NCBI GenBank assembly: GCA_021298245.1
Contig: JAJTDZ010000035.1
Span: forward strand, 1 to 34,850
Length of the DNA stretch: 34,850 nt
Direction of reading: 5' to 3'
Origin: Algoriphagus sp.
GTDB taxonomy: Bacteria > Bacteroidota > Bacteroidia > Cytophagales > Cyclobacteriaceae
Shown piece by piece: positions 16,003 through 23,192 of this stretch (its first letter is position 1; each line of letters starts with the position of its first letter). A program made the translations under genes and the position numbers. The notes beneath the pieces are model-generated. The model saw only the letters and a list, made by a program, of their open reading frames with translations. It did not search any database and was not told the origin of the DNA.

Positions 16003-16401
16003 ATGAAAAAAGCAATTGTAGTTTTCTTACTTACGTATTTGGTGGTTGTGGGATCGAGTCTTGCCCAGCGATTGACGGATAGCAGTCGCCGTACGGTGGG
16101 GTATATTGAGGGGGATCGTGTCACCAATGCTTCTCGCTCCACCATTGGCTACTTGGACGGGAATAGGGTCATGGATGGTTCTCGGAGGACCATAGGCTAT
16201 ATGGAAGATGGCCGAGTGATGAATGCTTCCAGGTCTACCCTAGGCTACCTTGAAAATGGTCGGGTGATGGATCAGTCCCGCAGGACCATTGGGTATATTG
16301 AAGATGGCCGCGTGATGGATGGTTCTCGCAGGACCATAGGCTATTACGAGGGGGTACGGATCACCAATGCGGCCCTGTTTTTTTTCTATTTTTTTTATTG
16401 A
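16003..16401 (+). CDS. Exported 16-residue tandem-repeat (beta-flower-like) protein
   Basis: A 132-residue protein with a signal peptide (MKKAIVVFLLTYLVVVGSSLAQ) and six complete 16-residue repeats of the pattern R-(V/L)-(M/T)-(D/N)-x-S-R-(R/S)-T-(I/V/L)-G-Y-x-(E/D), then a partial one ending in an aromatic tail ALFFFYFFY. Odd and even units alternate (DGSRRT versus NASRST) over the first units, so the array grew by duplicating 96-base pairs of units. I place it with the small proteins annotated as 4- or 5-fold beta-flower, where each Gly-Tyr unit supplies a beta hairpin. Start is ATG 16003; a GTG five codons earlier is possible. Role unknown, probably secreted or surface-attached. Confidence 0.72.
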   Translation: MKKAIVVFLLTYLVVVGSSLAQRLTDSSRRTVGYIEGDRVTNASRSTIGYLDGNRVMDGSRRTIGYMEDGRVMNASRSTLGYLENGRVMDQSRRTIGYIEDGRVMDGSRRTIGYYEGVRITNAALFFFYFFY

Positions 16402-16625
16402 AATAGTTAATTTTTTAAAAAATCAAGTCTAAATCAGAAATTCCTCCTCCCTATTGGGGTTGGTAAAGATAAAGTTAATAGCGGCAATCAAGGATTGATA
16501 TAGAGCCTGTAAGCAGCAAATGATTAGGACTACTGGTAAATTCAACTTTGAGCTAAAGAATAAAAAAGACTAACTTTCTTATTTAACTAAATGAATAACC
16601 AAGAACACGTTTGAAATCTGTGATC

Positions 16626-17786
16626 ATGAAAATAAAATTTTCAATACTTTGTTTCTGCATTTCATTGCTAAGCATTTTAGTGGCGTTTGGAAAAAGTGAA
16701 ATAATTGAGATTCATAATTCTGAGGAGGCTAGCTTTCTTGACTTAATTCAGGATACTGTTCCAGTAATAACTGAAAAAGTTCCTGTACGTGATGATTCAG
16801 TTCAAGTAATCAAATTGATTGGGGTTGGAGACATCATGTTGGGAACAAATTTCCCCAATGCGGGATATTTGCCACCAAATGATGGTAAGGATATGTTGGC
16901 TGCGGTTAAGGGTATTCTTCAAACCGGGGACATTACTTTTGGAAATTTAGAGGGAGTCTTGTTGACGGATGATGGTCCCGTAAAAAAGTGTTCAGACCCA
17001 AGTGTTTGTTATGCATTTAAGACCCCTGATCATTATATAAATTATTTTTTAGAAGCGGGGTTTAATTTACTCAGTGTAGCAAATAACCATGTCAATGATT
17101 TTGGAGAGGTAGGAGTTAGAAATACCTTAAGGGTTTTGCAAGAAGCAGGGATTCCCCACGCGGGACTAAAAAGTGTTCCTTATACTACCTTTGAAAAGGA
17201 AGGTGTGAAATTTGGTTTTGCTGCTTTTGCACCCAATTCTGGGACGATACCCTTAAATGATTATGCGAATGCTAAGAAAATCATCGCTCATTTGGACTCC
17301 ATCAGTGACCTTGTGATCGTGTCTTTTCATGGTGGGGCAGAAGGAGCTGCTATGAGGCATATCACTAGAAAAACAGAGACTTTTTTGGGGGAGAATAGGG
17401 GAAACCCTTACGAATTTGCTCGGATGGTAATTGATGCAGGGGCTGACGTGGTATTGGGTCATGGGCCACATGTAACTAGAGCGTTAGATACCTACAAAAA
17501 CAGACTTATTGTCTACAGTATGGGGAATTTTGCCACTTATGGGAGATTTAATCTCAGTGGGCCCAATGGGATCAGTCCAATTATTGAGGTGGAAATGACC
17601 AAGAACGGGGAATTTATTCGAGGTAAAATCCATTCAACCATGCAAGTTGGAAAAGGGATCCCTGCTTTGGATGAATCTCAACGGGTGCTAAAGGAGATTC
17701 AGCAGTTGACTGCCCAAGACATCCCAGAAAGTATACTTGAGATAAATGAAGATGGGACATTCTTTCAAAAAAAGGAGGATAATTAA
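16626..17786 (+). CDS. CapA-family (poly-gamma-glutamate-type) metallophosphatase-like protein
   Basis: A 386-residue exported protein of the PGA_cap/CapA family, a calcineurin-like metallophosphoesterase fold. Start is ATG 16626, giving a signal sequence MKIKFSILCFCISLLSILVAFG. Family motifs are GVGDIMLGTN (metal-binding Asp), FGNLEGVL, LLSVANNHVNDFG, VIVSFHGGAEG, ADVVLGHGPHVTRALD and YSMGNF. CapA proteins take part in capsule or poly-gamma-glutamate export in Gram-positives, but in Bacteroidota solitary copies have no established role, and no capB/capC is nearby. The gene lies in AT-richer DNA with about 220 bases of untranslated DNA before it. Confidence 0.88.
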   Translation: MKIKFSILCFCISLLSILVAFGKSEIIEIHNSEEASFLDLIQDTVPVITEKVPVRDDSVQVIKLIGVGDIMLGTNFPNAGYLPPNDGKDMLAAVKGILQTGDITFGNLEGVLLTDDGPVKKCSDPSVCYAFKTPDHYINYFLEAGFNLLSVANNHVNDFGEVGVRNTLRVLQEAGIPHAGLKSVPYTTFEKEGVKFGFAAFAPNSGTIPLNDYANAKKIIAHLDSISDLVIVSFHGGAEGAAMRHITRKTETFLGENRGNPYEFARMVIDAGADVVLGHGPHVTRALDTYKNRLIVYSMGNFATYGRFNLSGPNGISPIIEVEMTKNGEFIRGKIHSTMQVGKGIPALDESQRVLKEIQQLTAQDIPESILEINEDGTFFQKKEDN

Positions 17787-17982
17787 GATTTCGAGGGTGC
17801 AATAACTGCAGTAGATTTTTCGTTTGGAATAATGGTATAAGGCCGTCTGTTATCAATTCTTTGCAGGTCGCAAATGAATTTAGAACGAGCCTACCTATTG
17901 AAAATTAAGGCCTTGGAATATTCGTAATTCGGCAAGGATTCGAGTTACTTTCAAAATTACTTAGAAAATTCAGCGGTATCCC

Positions 17983-18519
17983 ATGAAAAAAATAACTTTT
18001 GTTCTCTGTTTATTATTATTGACTAGTTTCAAAAGCCCAGGTAATAACGATGTTCTCCTCATTGTTCATTTCGAACAGATTCTAAACGAATACAGGGTTT
18101 CAAATGGGTTAAATCCAGTCAAAATTGACCACTCCATGAAAGAATTTACTGATTTACGGAGTAAATATTTAGTGACCGATTTTAGTCACAATGGTTTTAC
18201 CGAAAACATACATTCGTACATTTCTGGTTTTACATACGGAGGAGAAAATATTGCGAAAATTTATATTCCAGAAAAAAATGATTCGAAAAATTGGTTTTCA
18301 AGCAGCAAAGAAATCCAAGAGATTTTCAACAAGATCTCTTCGGGAACTTCAACAGATTACGATATTGCAAAATTTAGTTTTTTGGAGTGGAAACATTCTG
18401 AGCCCCACAATGAACTACTCCTCGATCCGAAAATACAAAGATTTTACCTTTCTTATCAAAAAATTGAACAGCACTATTATTTCTGTTTTATTGCGGTGGG
18501 AGGGGGATTTTTATATTGA
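17983..18519 (+). CDS. CAP-superfamily (SCP/PR1-like) secreted protein
   Basis: A 178-residue protein with a signal peptide (MKKITFVLCLLLLTSFKSPG) and a CAP domain. Visible are an LNEYRVSNGLNPVKID helix with conserved Arg and Gly-Leu, FSHNGFTENIHSY, YGGENIAKIY (the GENI motif) and WKHSEPHNELLLDP, which matches the W-x-S-x-x-H-x-x-x-L pattern that carries one CAP-pocket His. Bacterial CAP proteins are extracellular, with roles ranging from lipid binding to cell-envelope interaction; none can be assigned here. Codon use is AT-rich like its neighbours. Confidence 0.78.
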   Translation: MKKITFVLCLLLLTSFKSPGNNDVLLIVHFEQILNEYRVSNGLNPVKIDHSMKEFTDLRSKYLVTDFSHNGFTENIHSYISGFTYGGENIAKIYIPEKNDSKNWFSSSKEIQEIFNKISSGTSTDYDIAKFSFLEWKHSEPHNELLLDPKIQRFYLSYQKIEQHYYFCFIAVGGGFLY

Positions 18520-18582
18520 TTTCAGAGCTTAGGAAGCTCTTTTTGAACTTGAAATCAATTAGTTAGCAAGCTCTTAATATTG

Positions 18583-18738
18583 TATACTAATTTTTTAATC
18601 ACTGAAGAGGGGTTATTGTTTTTCTACAATACTTATGAAATTCGATCCTATGCTGAAGGCCCTATGGAACTGCTTTTACCCTACACCTCTCTTAAGGGAA
18701 TCTTGGAGCCCAATCCCTACCTTCCAAAAGTTTGGTAA
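18583..18738 (+). pseudogene. C-terminal remnant of a DUF3298 (RsiV-like) protein
   Basis: An open frame without a usable start reads NFLITEEGLLFFYNTYEIRS, then YAEGPMELLLPYTSLKGIL, and ends at TAA 18738. This strongly resembles the end of DUF3298/RsiV-type domains (usual pattern: F-(F/Y)Y-(N)-YEIAPYA-GP-E-(V/I)-IPY-LK-L). A stop at 18550-18552 closes the frame just upstream, and the region between the CAP gene and here is too short for the rest of the protein. The parent gene has therefore probably been deleted, leaving about 50 codons. The CAP gene or a recombination event may have replaced it. Confidence 0.6.
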
Positions 18739-18814
18739 GGCTATTCTTCATTTCAAAATTTCCGAAGGCAAGTGCTGATTCTTTTTTTCAGATTTTGAAT
18801 TTCCCCATTGCAAT

Positions 18815-18848
18815 AAAAAATGCTTCCCATGAATGGGAAGCATTTTTT
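18815..18848. terminator. Bidirectional terminator between the remnant and the WG-repeat gene
   Basis: A perfect 16-base stem AAAAAATGCTTCCCAT / ATGGGAAGCATTTTTT with a two-base centre (GA). It lies 44 bases after the 3' end of the minus-strand WG-repeat gene and can serve both strands. Confidence 0.9.
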
Positions 18849-18891
18849 ATGTAATTATTTTTTCTTTTTCCTAGGAGAAGACCTGGTAAAA

Positions 18892-20511
18892 TTAGTTTGC
18901 CTTCATTATCCAAATGTTCACTTGATTCTCTCTTGTATTTAAGTAGATTTTCTTAGTGCTATTGGCATATACAGTCCATTCTCCATTAGCCGACTCGACT
19001 TCATCCTTTTTTAATCCTTTAATCTCTTTTTCAATGGCGGACATTACTTGGTCTGCTTTGTAGTACCCTTTATTATAAAGGCTAATCGTGTAATTCAACC
19101 CTGTGATAGGTGCAGAAGGATTAAATACGCGTTCCCAGTACCAACCAACCACTATTTCTTGGTGACTAATTGCTTGAACTGAAAAACTCATACTGGCATC
19201 GCTAGTAATAGAAACGTTATTTAAAAGGGTATGCGTCTCTGAATACTGGTTAAAGGCTTGTTGTGAGAGGTTCAATTTTGCCACTGCATCACTAATAGTG
19301 CTGTTTAGGGTAAGCCCTTCGGGTGATTCCAGATCAATTCGAGATAAGATCGGATCAATATTGAAATAGTCGGTATCCACATATTCATAGGATGAGCTTC
19401 CGTCTACTATATAATTGATTAAATCATTGCTGATATCATCAAAAAGAGGATTTACAATATATTTACCGTCCGAATCAATGATTCCATATTTTTTTCCACT
19501 CTTTACTATCGCCCAATTATCTACAAAAGGAAATCCTCCGCTAAACTGAGGGTTAATTTTAATTTTTCCTTCTTTGTCCACATAACCTACATCATCTCCC
19601 ATTTTTACGGGAGCCAATTCATTTCCTAAGAATAGTCCAGTATTATCAAATTGAGGATTAATGATAATTTTTCCATCTCTATCTGCCCATCCCCACTTAT
19701 CATTTTGCTCGATCAAGAAAATATCTCCGTCCACAATCATATTTTCAAACTGAGGATTGATGATATACTTGCCTTCTTCATCGATAGATCCAGACTTCCC
19801 GTCAAATTCTACCACAGCCATTCCATCTACAAAATTTCCGGCATCATCAAATTGATGGGGGATAACTATTTTTCCTTCCTTGTCGATGTAGCCCCATTTG
19901 CCCTCTTCATCTAGTACAGCACAAAGGCCTCCTGAAAAATTACTTGTCGCAGTAAACTGAGGTCTAATAACCACATTGCCTTCAGTATTAACAAATCCCC
20001 AAAGTATATTCAGGGGCTCTATACCATCTGAAAAGGCTATAGAATCAGCTGCAGAATTTAAATCATCGGAAGATTCTTTAGATTGATTGCTAAATGCAGC
20101 AAGACCTTCTTTGAAGACTCTCACCGTCTCAGCATCTTGTAAGGTAAATTTCACCTCACCATTTTCATCTATCGCGGTGGGAGCTTGATTTTCCGTTACT
20201 ACCCAAGCCAGATTTTCACTAAAAACTGTGGCGTCTTTGAAGCTAGCAGGGATTACATAACTTCCCTCCTCATTAATAAACCCCCATTTTGGGTTTTTTC
20301 CTGAACCTCTCACCAGAGCTAGACCTTCTCTAAATGCTGTAGCTTGAGAAAACTGTGGGTTGATAATTATTTTTCCTTCCTTATCTACGTACTGGTAATC
20401 ATCTCCATTTTTTACAGGAATGAGGGAGATTTCTCTGGAAGAACCAATACCACAGGATACCAGAAGGAGGGGAAGAAGTACTAAACCAAGTAGACCTGTT
20501 AAATTTCTCAT
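18892..20511 (-). CDS. WG-repeat lipoprotein
   Basis: A 539-residue protein. The signal ends in a lipobox (LLVSC, Cys20), so it is a lipoprotein. Residues ~30-390 contain about nine WG-type repeats of ~40 residues, each with a strand of the form KWG(Y/F)I(D/N)-EG-(I/V)I-P-F and a hydrophobic -F--G-A-V- stretch; examples are KWGFINEEG, ILWGFVNTEG, KWGYIDKEGK and KWGWADRDGK. The last ~150 residues form a separate, unrecognised domain containing VVGWYWER. WG repeats are usual in Bacteroidota and often bind ligands or proteins at the cell surface; no specific role is known. The gene faces the bidirectional terminator at 18815 and is preceded by a perfect palindrome that overlaps a candidate promoter. 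Confidence 0.88.
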   Translation of the reverse strand: MRNLTGLLGLVLLPLLLVSCGIGSSREISLIPVKNGDDYQYVDKEGKIIINPQFSQATAFREGLALVRGSGKNPKWGFINEEGSYVIPASFKDATVFSENLAWVVTENQAPTAIDENGEVKFTLQDAETVRVFKEGLAAFSNQSKESSDDLNSAADSIAFSDGIEPLNILWGFVNTEGNVVIRPQFTATSNFSGGLCAVLDEEGKWGYIDKEGKIVIPHQFDDAGNFVDGMAVVEFDGKSGSIDEEGKYIINPQFENMIVDGDIFLIEQNDKWGWADRDGKIIINPQFDNTGLFLGNELAPVKMGDDVGYVDKEGKIKINPQFSGGFPFVDNWAIVKSGKKYGIIDSDGKYIVNPLFDDISNDLINYIVDGSSSYEYVDTDYFNIDPILSRIDLESPEGLTLNSTISDAVAKLNLSQQAFNQYSETHTLLNNVSITSDASMSFSVQAISHQEIVVGWYWERVFNPSAPITGLNYTISLYNKGYYKADQVMSAIEKEIKGLKKDEVESANGEWTVYANSTKKIYLNTRENQVNIWIMKAN

Positions 20512-20590
20512 GATTTCTAAATTTTAATGGAAATTAATTACTTTCTTAGCCAAGGTTGCTGGTAAGGAGTATTCAAATATTTATTTGCTT

Positions 20591-20627
20591 CAAAACTAAC
20601 TCTAAATTAAATGTAAATTTAGAGTTA
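20591..20627 (-). promoter_or_regulatory. Candidate promoter and operator palindrome of the WG-repeat gene
   Basis: On the minus strand TAGTTTTG (20598-20591) fits the Bacteroidota -7 consensus TAnnTTTG, about 80 bases before the ATG. Directly upstream lies a perfect 12-base inverted repeat, TAACTCTAAATT (20597-20608) and AATTTAGAGTTA (20616-20627), with a seven-base spacer. It covers the region where RNA polymerase would touch the -33 element. An operator for a dimeric regulator is the natural reading; the regulator is unknown. Confidence 0.45.
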
Positions 20628-20804
20628 AAAAGTTGAAATACCCTACTTTTTTATTTATAAACATAATTTTTGGTCCATGATCCACGGTATTCTCTGAGCT
20701 CTTATTTTCTCTCTTTTTGCCCTTGCTTCTATATTGTCTCTGGTCGACATTCGACAATTATTAGGTCGCTCCTGACATAAATCAGCTCGATTACTGATCT
20801 CCGT

Positions 20805-20812
20805 TAGCTTTG
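20805..20812 (+). promoter_or_regulatory. Candidate -7 box of hsp20
   Basis: TAGCTTTG fits TAnnTTTG. Transcription would start near 20819, so the in-frame ATG at 20810 cannot be used and the start at 20867 (or 20840) is supported. No CIRCE element was seen. Confidence 0.45.
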
Positions 20813-20866
20813 AGGATTTTATCAGTTTTTAGATTTGACATGATCAATCCATTTAACTACAACCAC

Positions 20867-21334
20867 ATGTCACTAGTCACAACAAGAAAAAACGGCGGAA
20901 GGGCGTTTCCCAGTTTGGCAAGCGAATTCTTCAATCCAGACCGATGGTTTGGGTCTTCTCTTCTCGATTTTGATGGCAATCTTTTTACGCCTGACACCTG
21001 GGGGATGATGCCAGGGGCAAATATCAGCGAAAACGAGAAGGCCTACACCATCGAGCTTGCAGTCCCAGGCCTTGAAAAGAAAGATTTTAAGGTGGAGGTT
21101 CATGACGGAGTGTTGAGCATTAGTGGGGAAAAGGAGGAGGAAAAATCCGAGGAAGACAAGAATTACCGTCGCCAGGAATTTTCCTACCACTCATTTTCCC
21201 GCTCCTTTACCTTACCCGATAATTTGCTCGTCGATAAGATTGATGCGGCCTACGCACATGGCATTTTGAAACTTACTCTTCCCAAAAAAGAGTTGACTGT
21301 AAGCAAACCGGTAAAGCAAATTAAGGTAGGCTAA
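20867..21334 (+). CDS. Small heat-shock protein Hsp20
   Basis: A 155-residue alpha-crystallin-type holdase chaperone. From ATG 20867 it reads MSLVTTRKNGGRAFPSL, like the MSLV N-terminus common in Bacteroidota Hsp20. The alpha-crystallin domain runs from about residue 50 to 145, with ISENEKAYTIELAVPGLEKKDFKVEV, GVLSISGEKEEE, FSRSFTLPDNL and AHGILKLTLPK, the last being the conserved end of the domain. In-frame ATGs at 20810 and 20840 give longer forms but lie upstream of the expected message start or lack family similarity. Its base composition is higher in GC than the genes on either side. A terminator follows at 21353. Confidence 0.94.
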   Translation: MSLVTTRKNGGRAFPSLASEFFNPDRWFGSSLLDFDGNLFTPDTWGMMPGANISENEKAYTIELAVPGLEKKDFKVEVHDGVLSISGEKEEEKSEEDKNYRRQEFSYHSFSRSFTLPDNLLVDKIDAAYAHGILKLTLPKKELTVSKPVKQIKVG

Positions 21335-21352
21335 ACTTGCCAGATTGAATTT

Positions 21353-21384
21353 TAAAAATCCCAGCCCAAAAGGTTGGGATTTTT
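21353..21384 (+). terminator. Intrinsic terminator after hsp20
   Basis: The stem AAAAATCCCA (21353-21362) and TGGGATTTTT (21374-21383) with an 11-base loop, with the T-run continuing, lies 18 bases after the hsp20 stop. Confidence 0.85.
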
Positions 21385-21874
21385 TCTTTTCTAAGGGAGG
21401 CAGAGGTTTTGAATTTTATCAATAAATAGGATCATTAGGTCCGCTGCCATGGACAATCCTTTCTACACACCCCTAAAAATCAATGAGTTCTACACTATTG
21501 GGAAATAATAAATCCGGTAAATGAAATTGCCTTTTTATAATCTATTTTTAATTTAATCGTAGCATGTTGATGTAGATTAAAGATAAGGGCAAAGTGAATA
21601 AGAATTGGGTTTTAAAATCTTTTACTTTTTAATTAATACAACCCAAAGTTTAGTGTTTGGCTTATAATCAAATCCTTATTCCGATCTTAAGCACTTATTT
21701 TTTTCCAATAAAAGATAGTTTTCAAAAAAAATATTAATATTTAAATTATATTCAATCTGAGATTGATAAGTGCTTTTAAGTATCTAAACTTCATTTGTGA
21801 ATAAAATTATTTTAGAAATTCCAGCATTTATTGTAACTAGTGCTATCTTTAAAATCTATTAACTTTTTAATGAC
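21385..21874. other. AT-rich intergenic region before the PEGA-type gene
   Basis: 490 bases without a convincing reading frame. It contains a 10-base inverted repeat, AAGCACTTAT (21689-21698) and ATAAGTGCTT (21766-21775), separated by 67 very AT-rich bases, about 100-185 bases upstream of the ATG at 21875. TATCTTTA at 21843-21850 is one base off the TAnnTTTG consensus. Long regulatory leader, decayed gene or binding site are all possible. Confidence 0.5.
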
Positions 21875-23164
21875 ATGAAGTTCAGTATTCTATTTCTGAT
21901 GTTCTTATTGCCTTCAATTGTTTTTTCTCAAAAATCTTTTGAAATAACACTTGATACAGAACTTACAAATCAAGGAGGGTTTTTCATAGAGGATCATCAA
22001 GAAAATTCAGAAATCGTAGTTATTTTATACGCTCCAAATTTCAGAGAAGGTTTAAAGTTTGAATCTTCTCAAGGATGGATTAGAAATAAAAGTCCACGGT
22101 ATGATGAAATCAGGGAGAATTGGATTCTATTTCTTCCTATCAACAAAAATAATGAAATCAGATTGAAATTCCCTGGGTATTATGAAGGCAAAATAATTAT
22201 TCCAAATTCCTCATTTCCTCAATCTAAACTTTTTTATAATGTTTATGAAAGAGATAAAAATTCACCCCCTTTATTAATTATCCAATCAAATCCTGGCAAC
22301 GCTTCATTTAAAGTTGAATCTGCAACCACCCAAAAAATTCTAAAGCAAGGAATGACTTCTCTTGAAAGTTTTGTTGTTTCTTCTGATTCTGTTAAAATTT
22401 CTATTGAAAAGGAGAATTTTTTAAAATTAGATACTGCACTTACTTTGAAGAATGGAATTGATTATCTTTTTCAATTTAAACTAGATTCTGCGATTAAATA
22501 TGTGGAAATTAATACTAGTCCGCCCGACGCTAAGCTTTTTTTAAACAATAAAGAAGAAAATAACCCTTTTAGGGGATATCTGCCATTAGGCTCTTATTAT
22601 ATTACCTTGAGGAGTGATCTTTATCAAGATTTTAATACAACCTTGAATTTGAAAAAAGGAGGGCCCTCACTTGTTCACAATTATTCCATGCAATTGAAGT
22701 TGGGTAAAGTCACTTTACCCATATCTGTGGCGAGTGGGGCTAACATATATTTTGATGATATAAGGATTCCTGCTAAAAATGGGGTAATTGAAAATGTATC
22801 TTATGGTAATCATACGATTAAAGTACTTAAAAAGAACTATCATTTGTTTACAAAAGAATTTTCTGTAACCAAAGAAAATGAAATTCTTACTGCAGATTTT
22901 TTCAATCTTGAAAAAGACGAAGGAAAAGTTAAGGAAAACTCAAAAAAAGCGGTAAAAAATCTTTCTCTTGCCTTGGGGCTAGGAGGCGTAGGAGCGGGTT
23001 TGTTGATGATGCAGTCTGCTAATCAAAATTATGAGGCATACAATAAATCAACCAATCCGACTGAAGCCGCCTCCTTGAGAAGTCAGGTAGAAAATGCAGA
23101 TAGGATGGCTCCTATTTTATTGGGAGTAGGAGGATTATTAATTAGTATCAAACTCTTTTTCTGA
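21875..23164 (+). CDS. Exported PEGA-type repeat protein with C-terminal membrane pair
   Basis: A 429-residue protein with a signal peptide (MKFSILFLMFLLPSIVFSQ). After an N-terminal beta-rich part (~20-130) there are three units resembling PEGA-type surface domains: around 135-205 (IQSNPGNASFKVE), 208-275 (INTSPPDAKLFLNN..., then RGYLPLGSYYITLR) and 277-345 (LPISVASGANIYFDD..., then VSYGNHTIKVLKKNY). A charged linker follows, then two hydrophobic stretches (ALGLGGVGAGLLMM and PILLGVGGLLISIKLFF) separated by a polar loop that could place the C-terminus in a membrane. It precedes the FISUMP lipoprotein gene by 28 bases, so the pair is probably one operon. Likely a surface-structure component; no enzymatic motif. 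Confidence 0.7.
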   Translation: MKFSILFLMFLLPSIVFSQKSFEITLDTELTNQGGFFIEDHQENSEIVVILYAPNFREGLKFESSQGWIRNKSPRYDEIRENWILFLPINKNNEIRLKFPGYYEGKIIIPNSSFPQSKLFYNVYERDKNSPPLLIIQSNPGNASFKVESATTQKILKQGMTSLESFVVSSDSVKISIEKENFLKLDTALTLKNGIDYLFQFKLDSAIKYVEINTSPPDAKLFLNNKEENNPFRGYLPLGSYYITLRSDLYQDFNTTLNLKKGGPSLVHNYSMQLKLGKVTLPISVASGANIYFDDIRIPAKNGVIENVSYGNHTIKVLKKNYHLFTKEFSVTKENEILTADFFNLEKDEGKVKENSKKAVKNLSLALGLGGVGAGLLMMQSANQNYEAYNKSTNPTEAASLRSQVENADRMAPILLGVGGLLISIKLFF

Positions 23165-23192
23165 TACTTTTTCTTTTAAAAAATAGATTTAT

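Noticed and set aside
16003..16401. CRISPR-like or VNTR-only reading of the 48-base repeats
   Set aside because: The repeats stay in frame behind a signal peptide and encode a regular 16-residue motif, so a protein is the better explanation.
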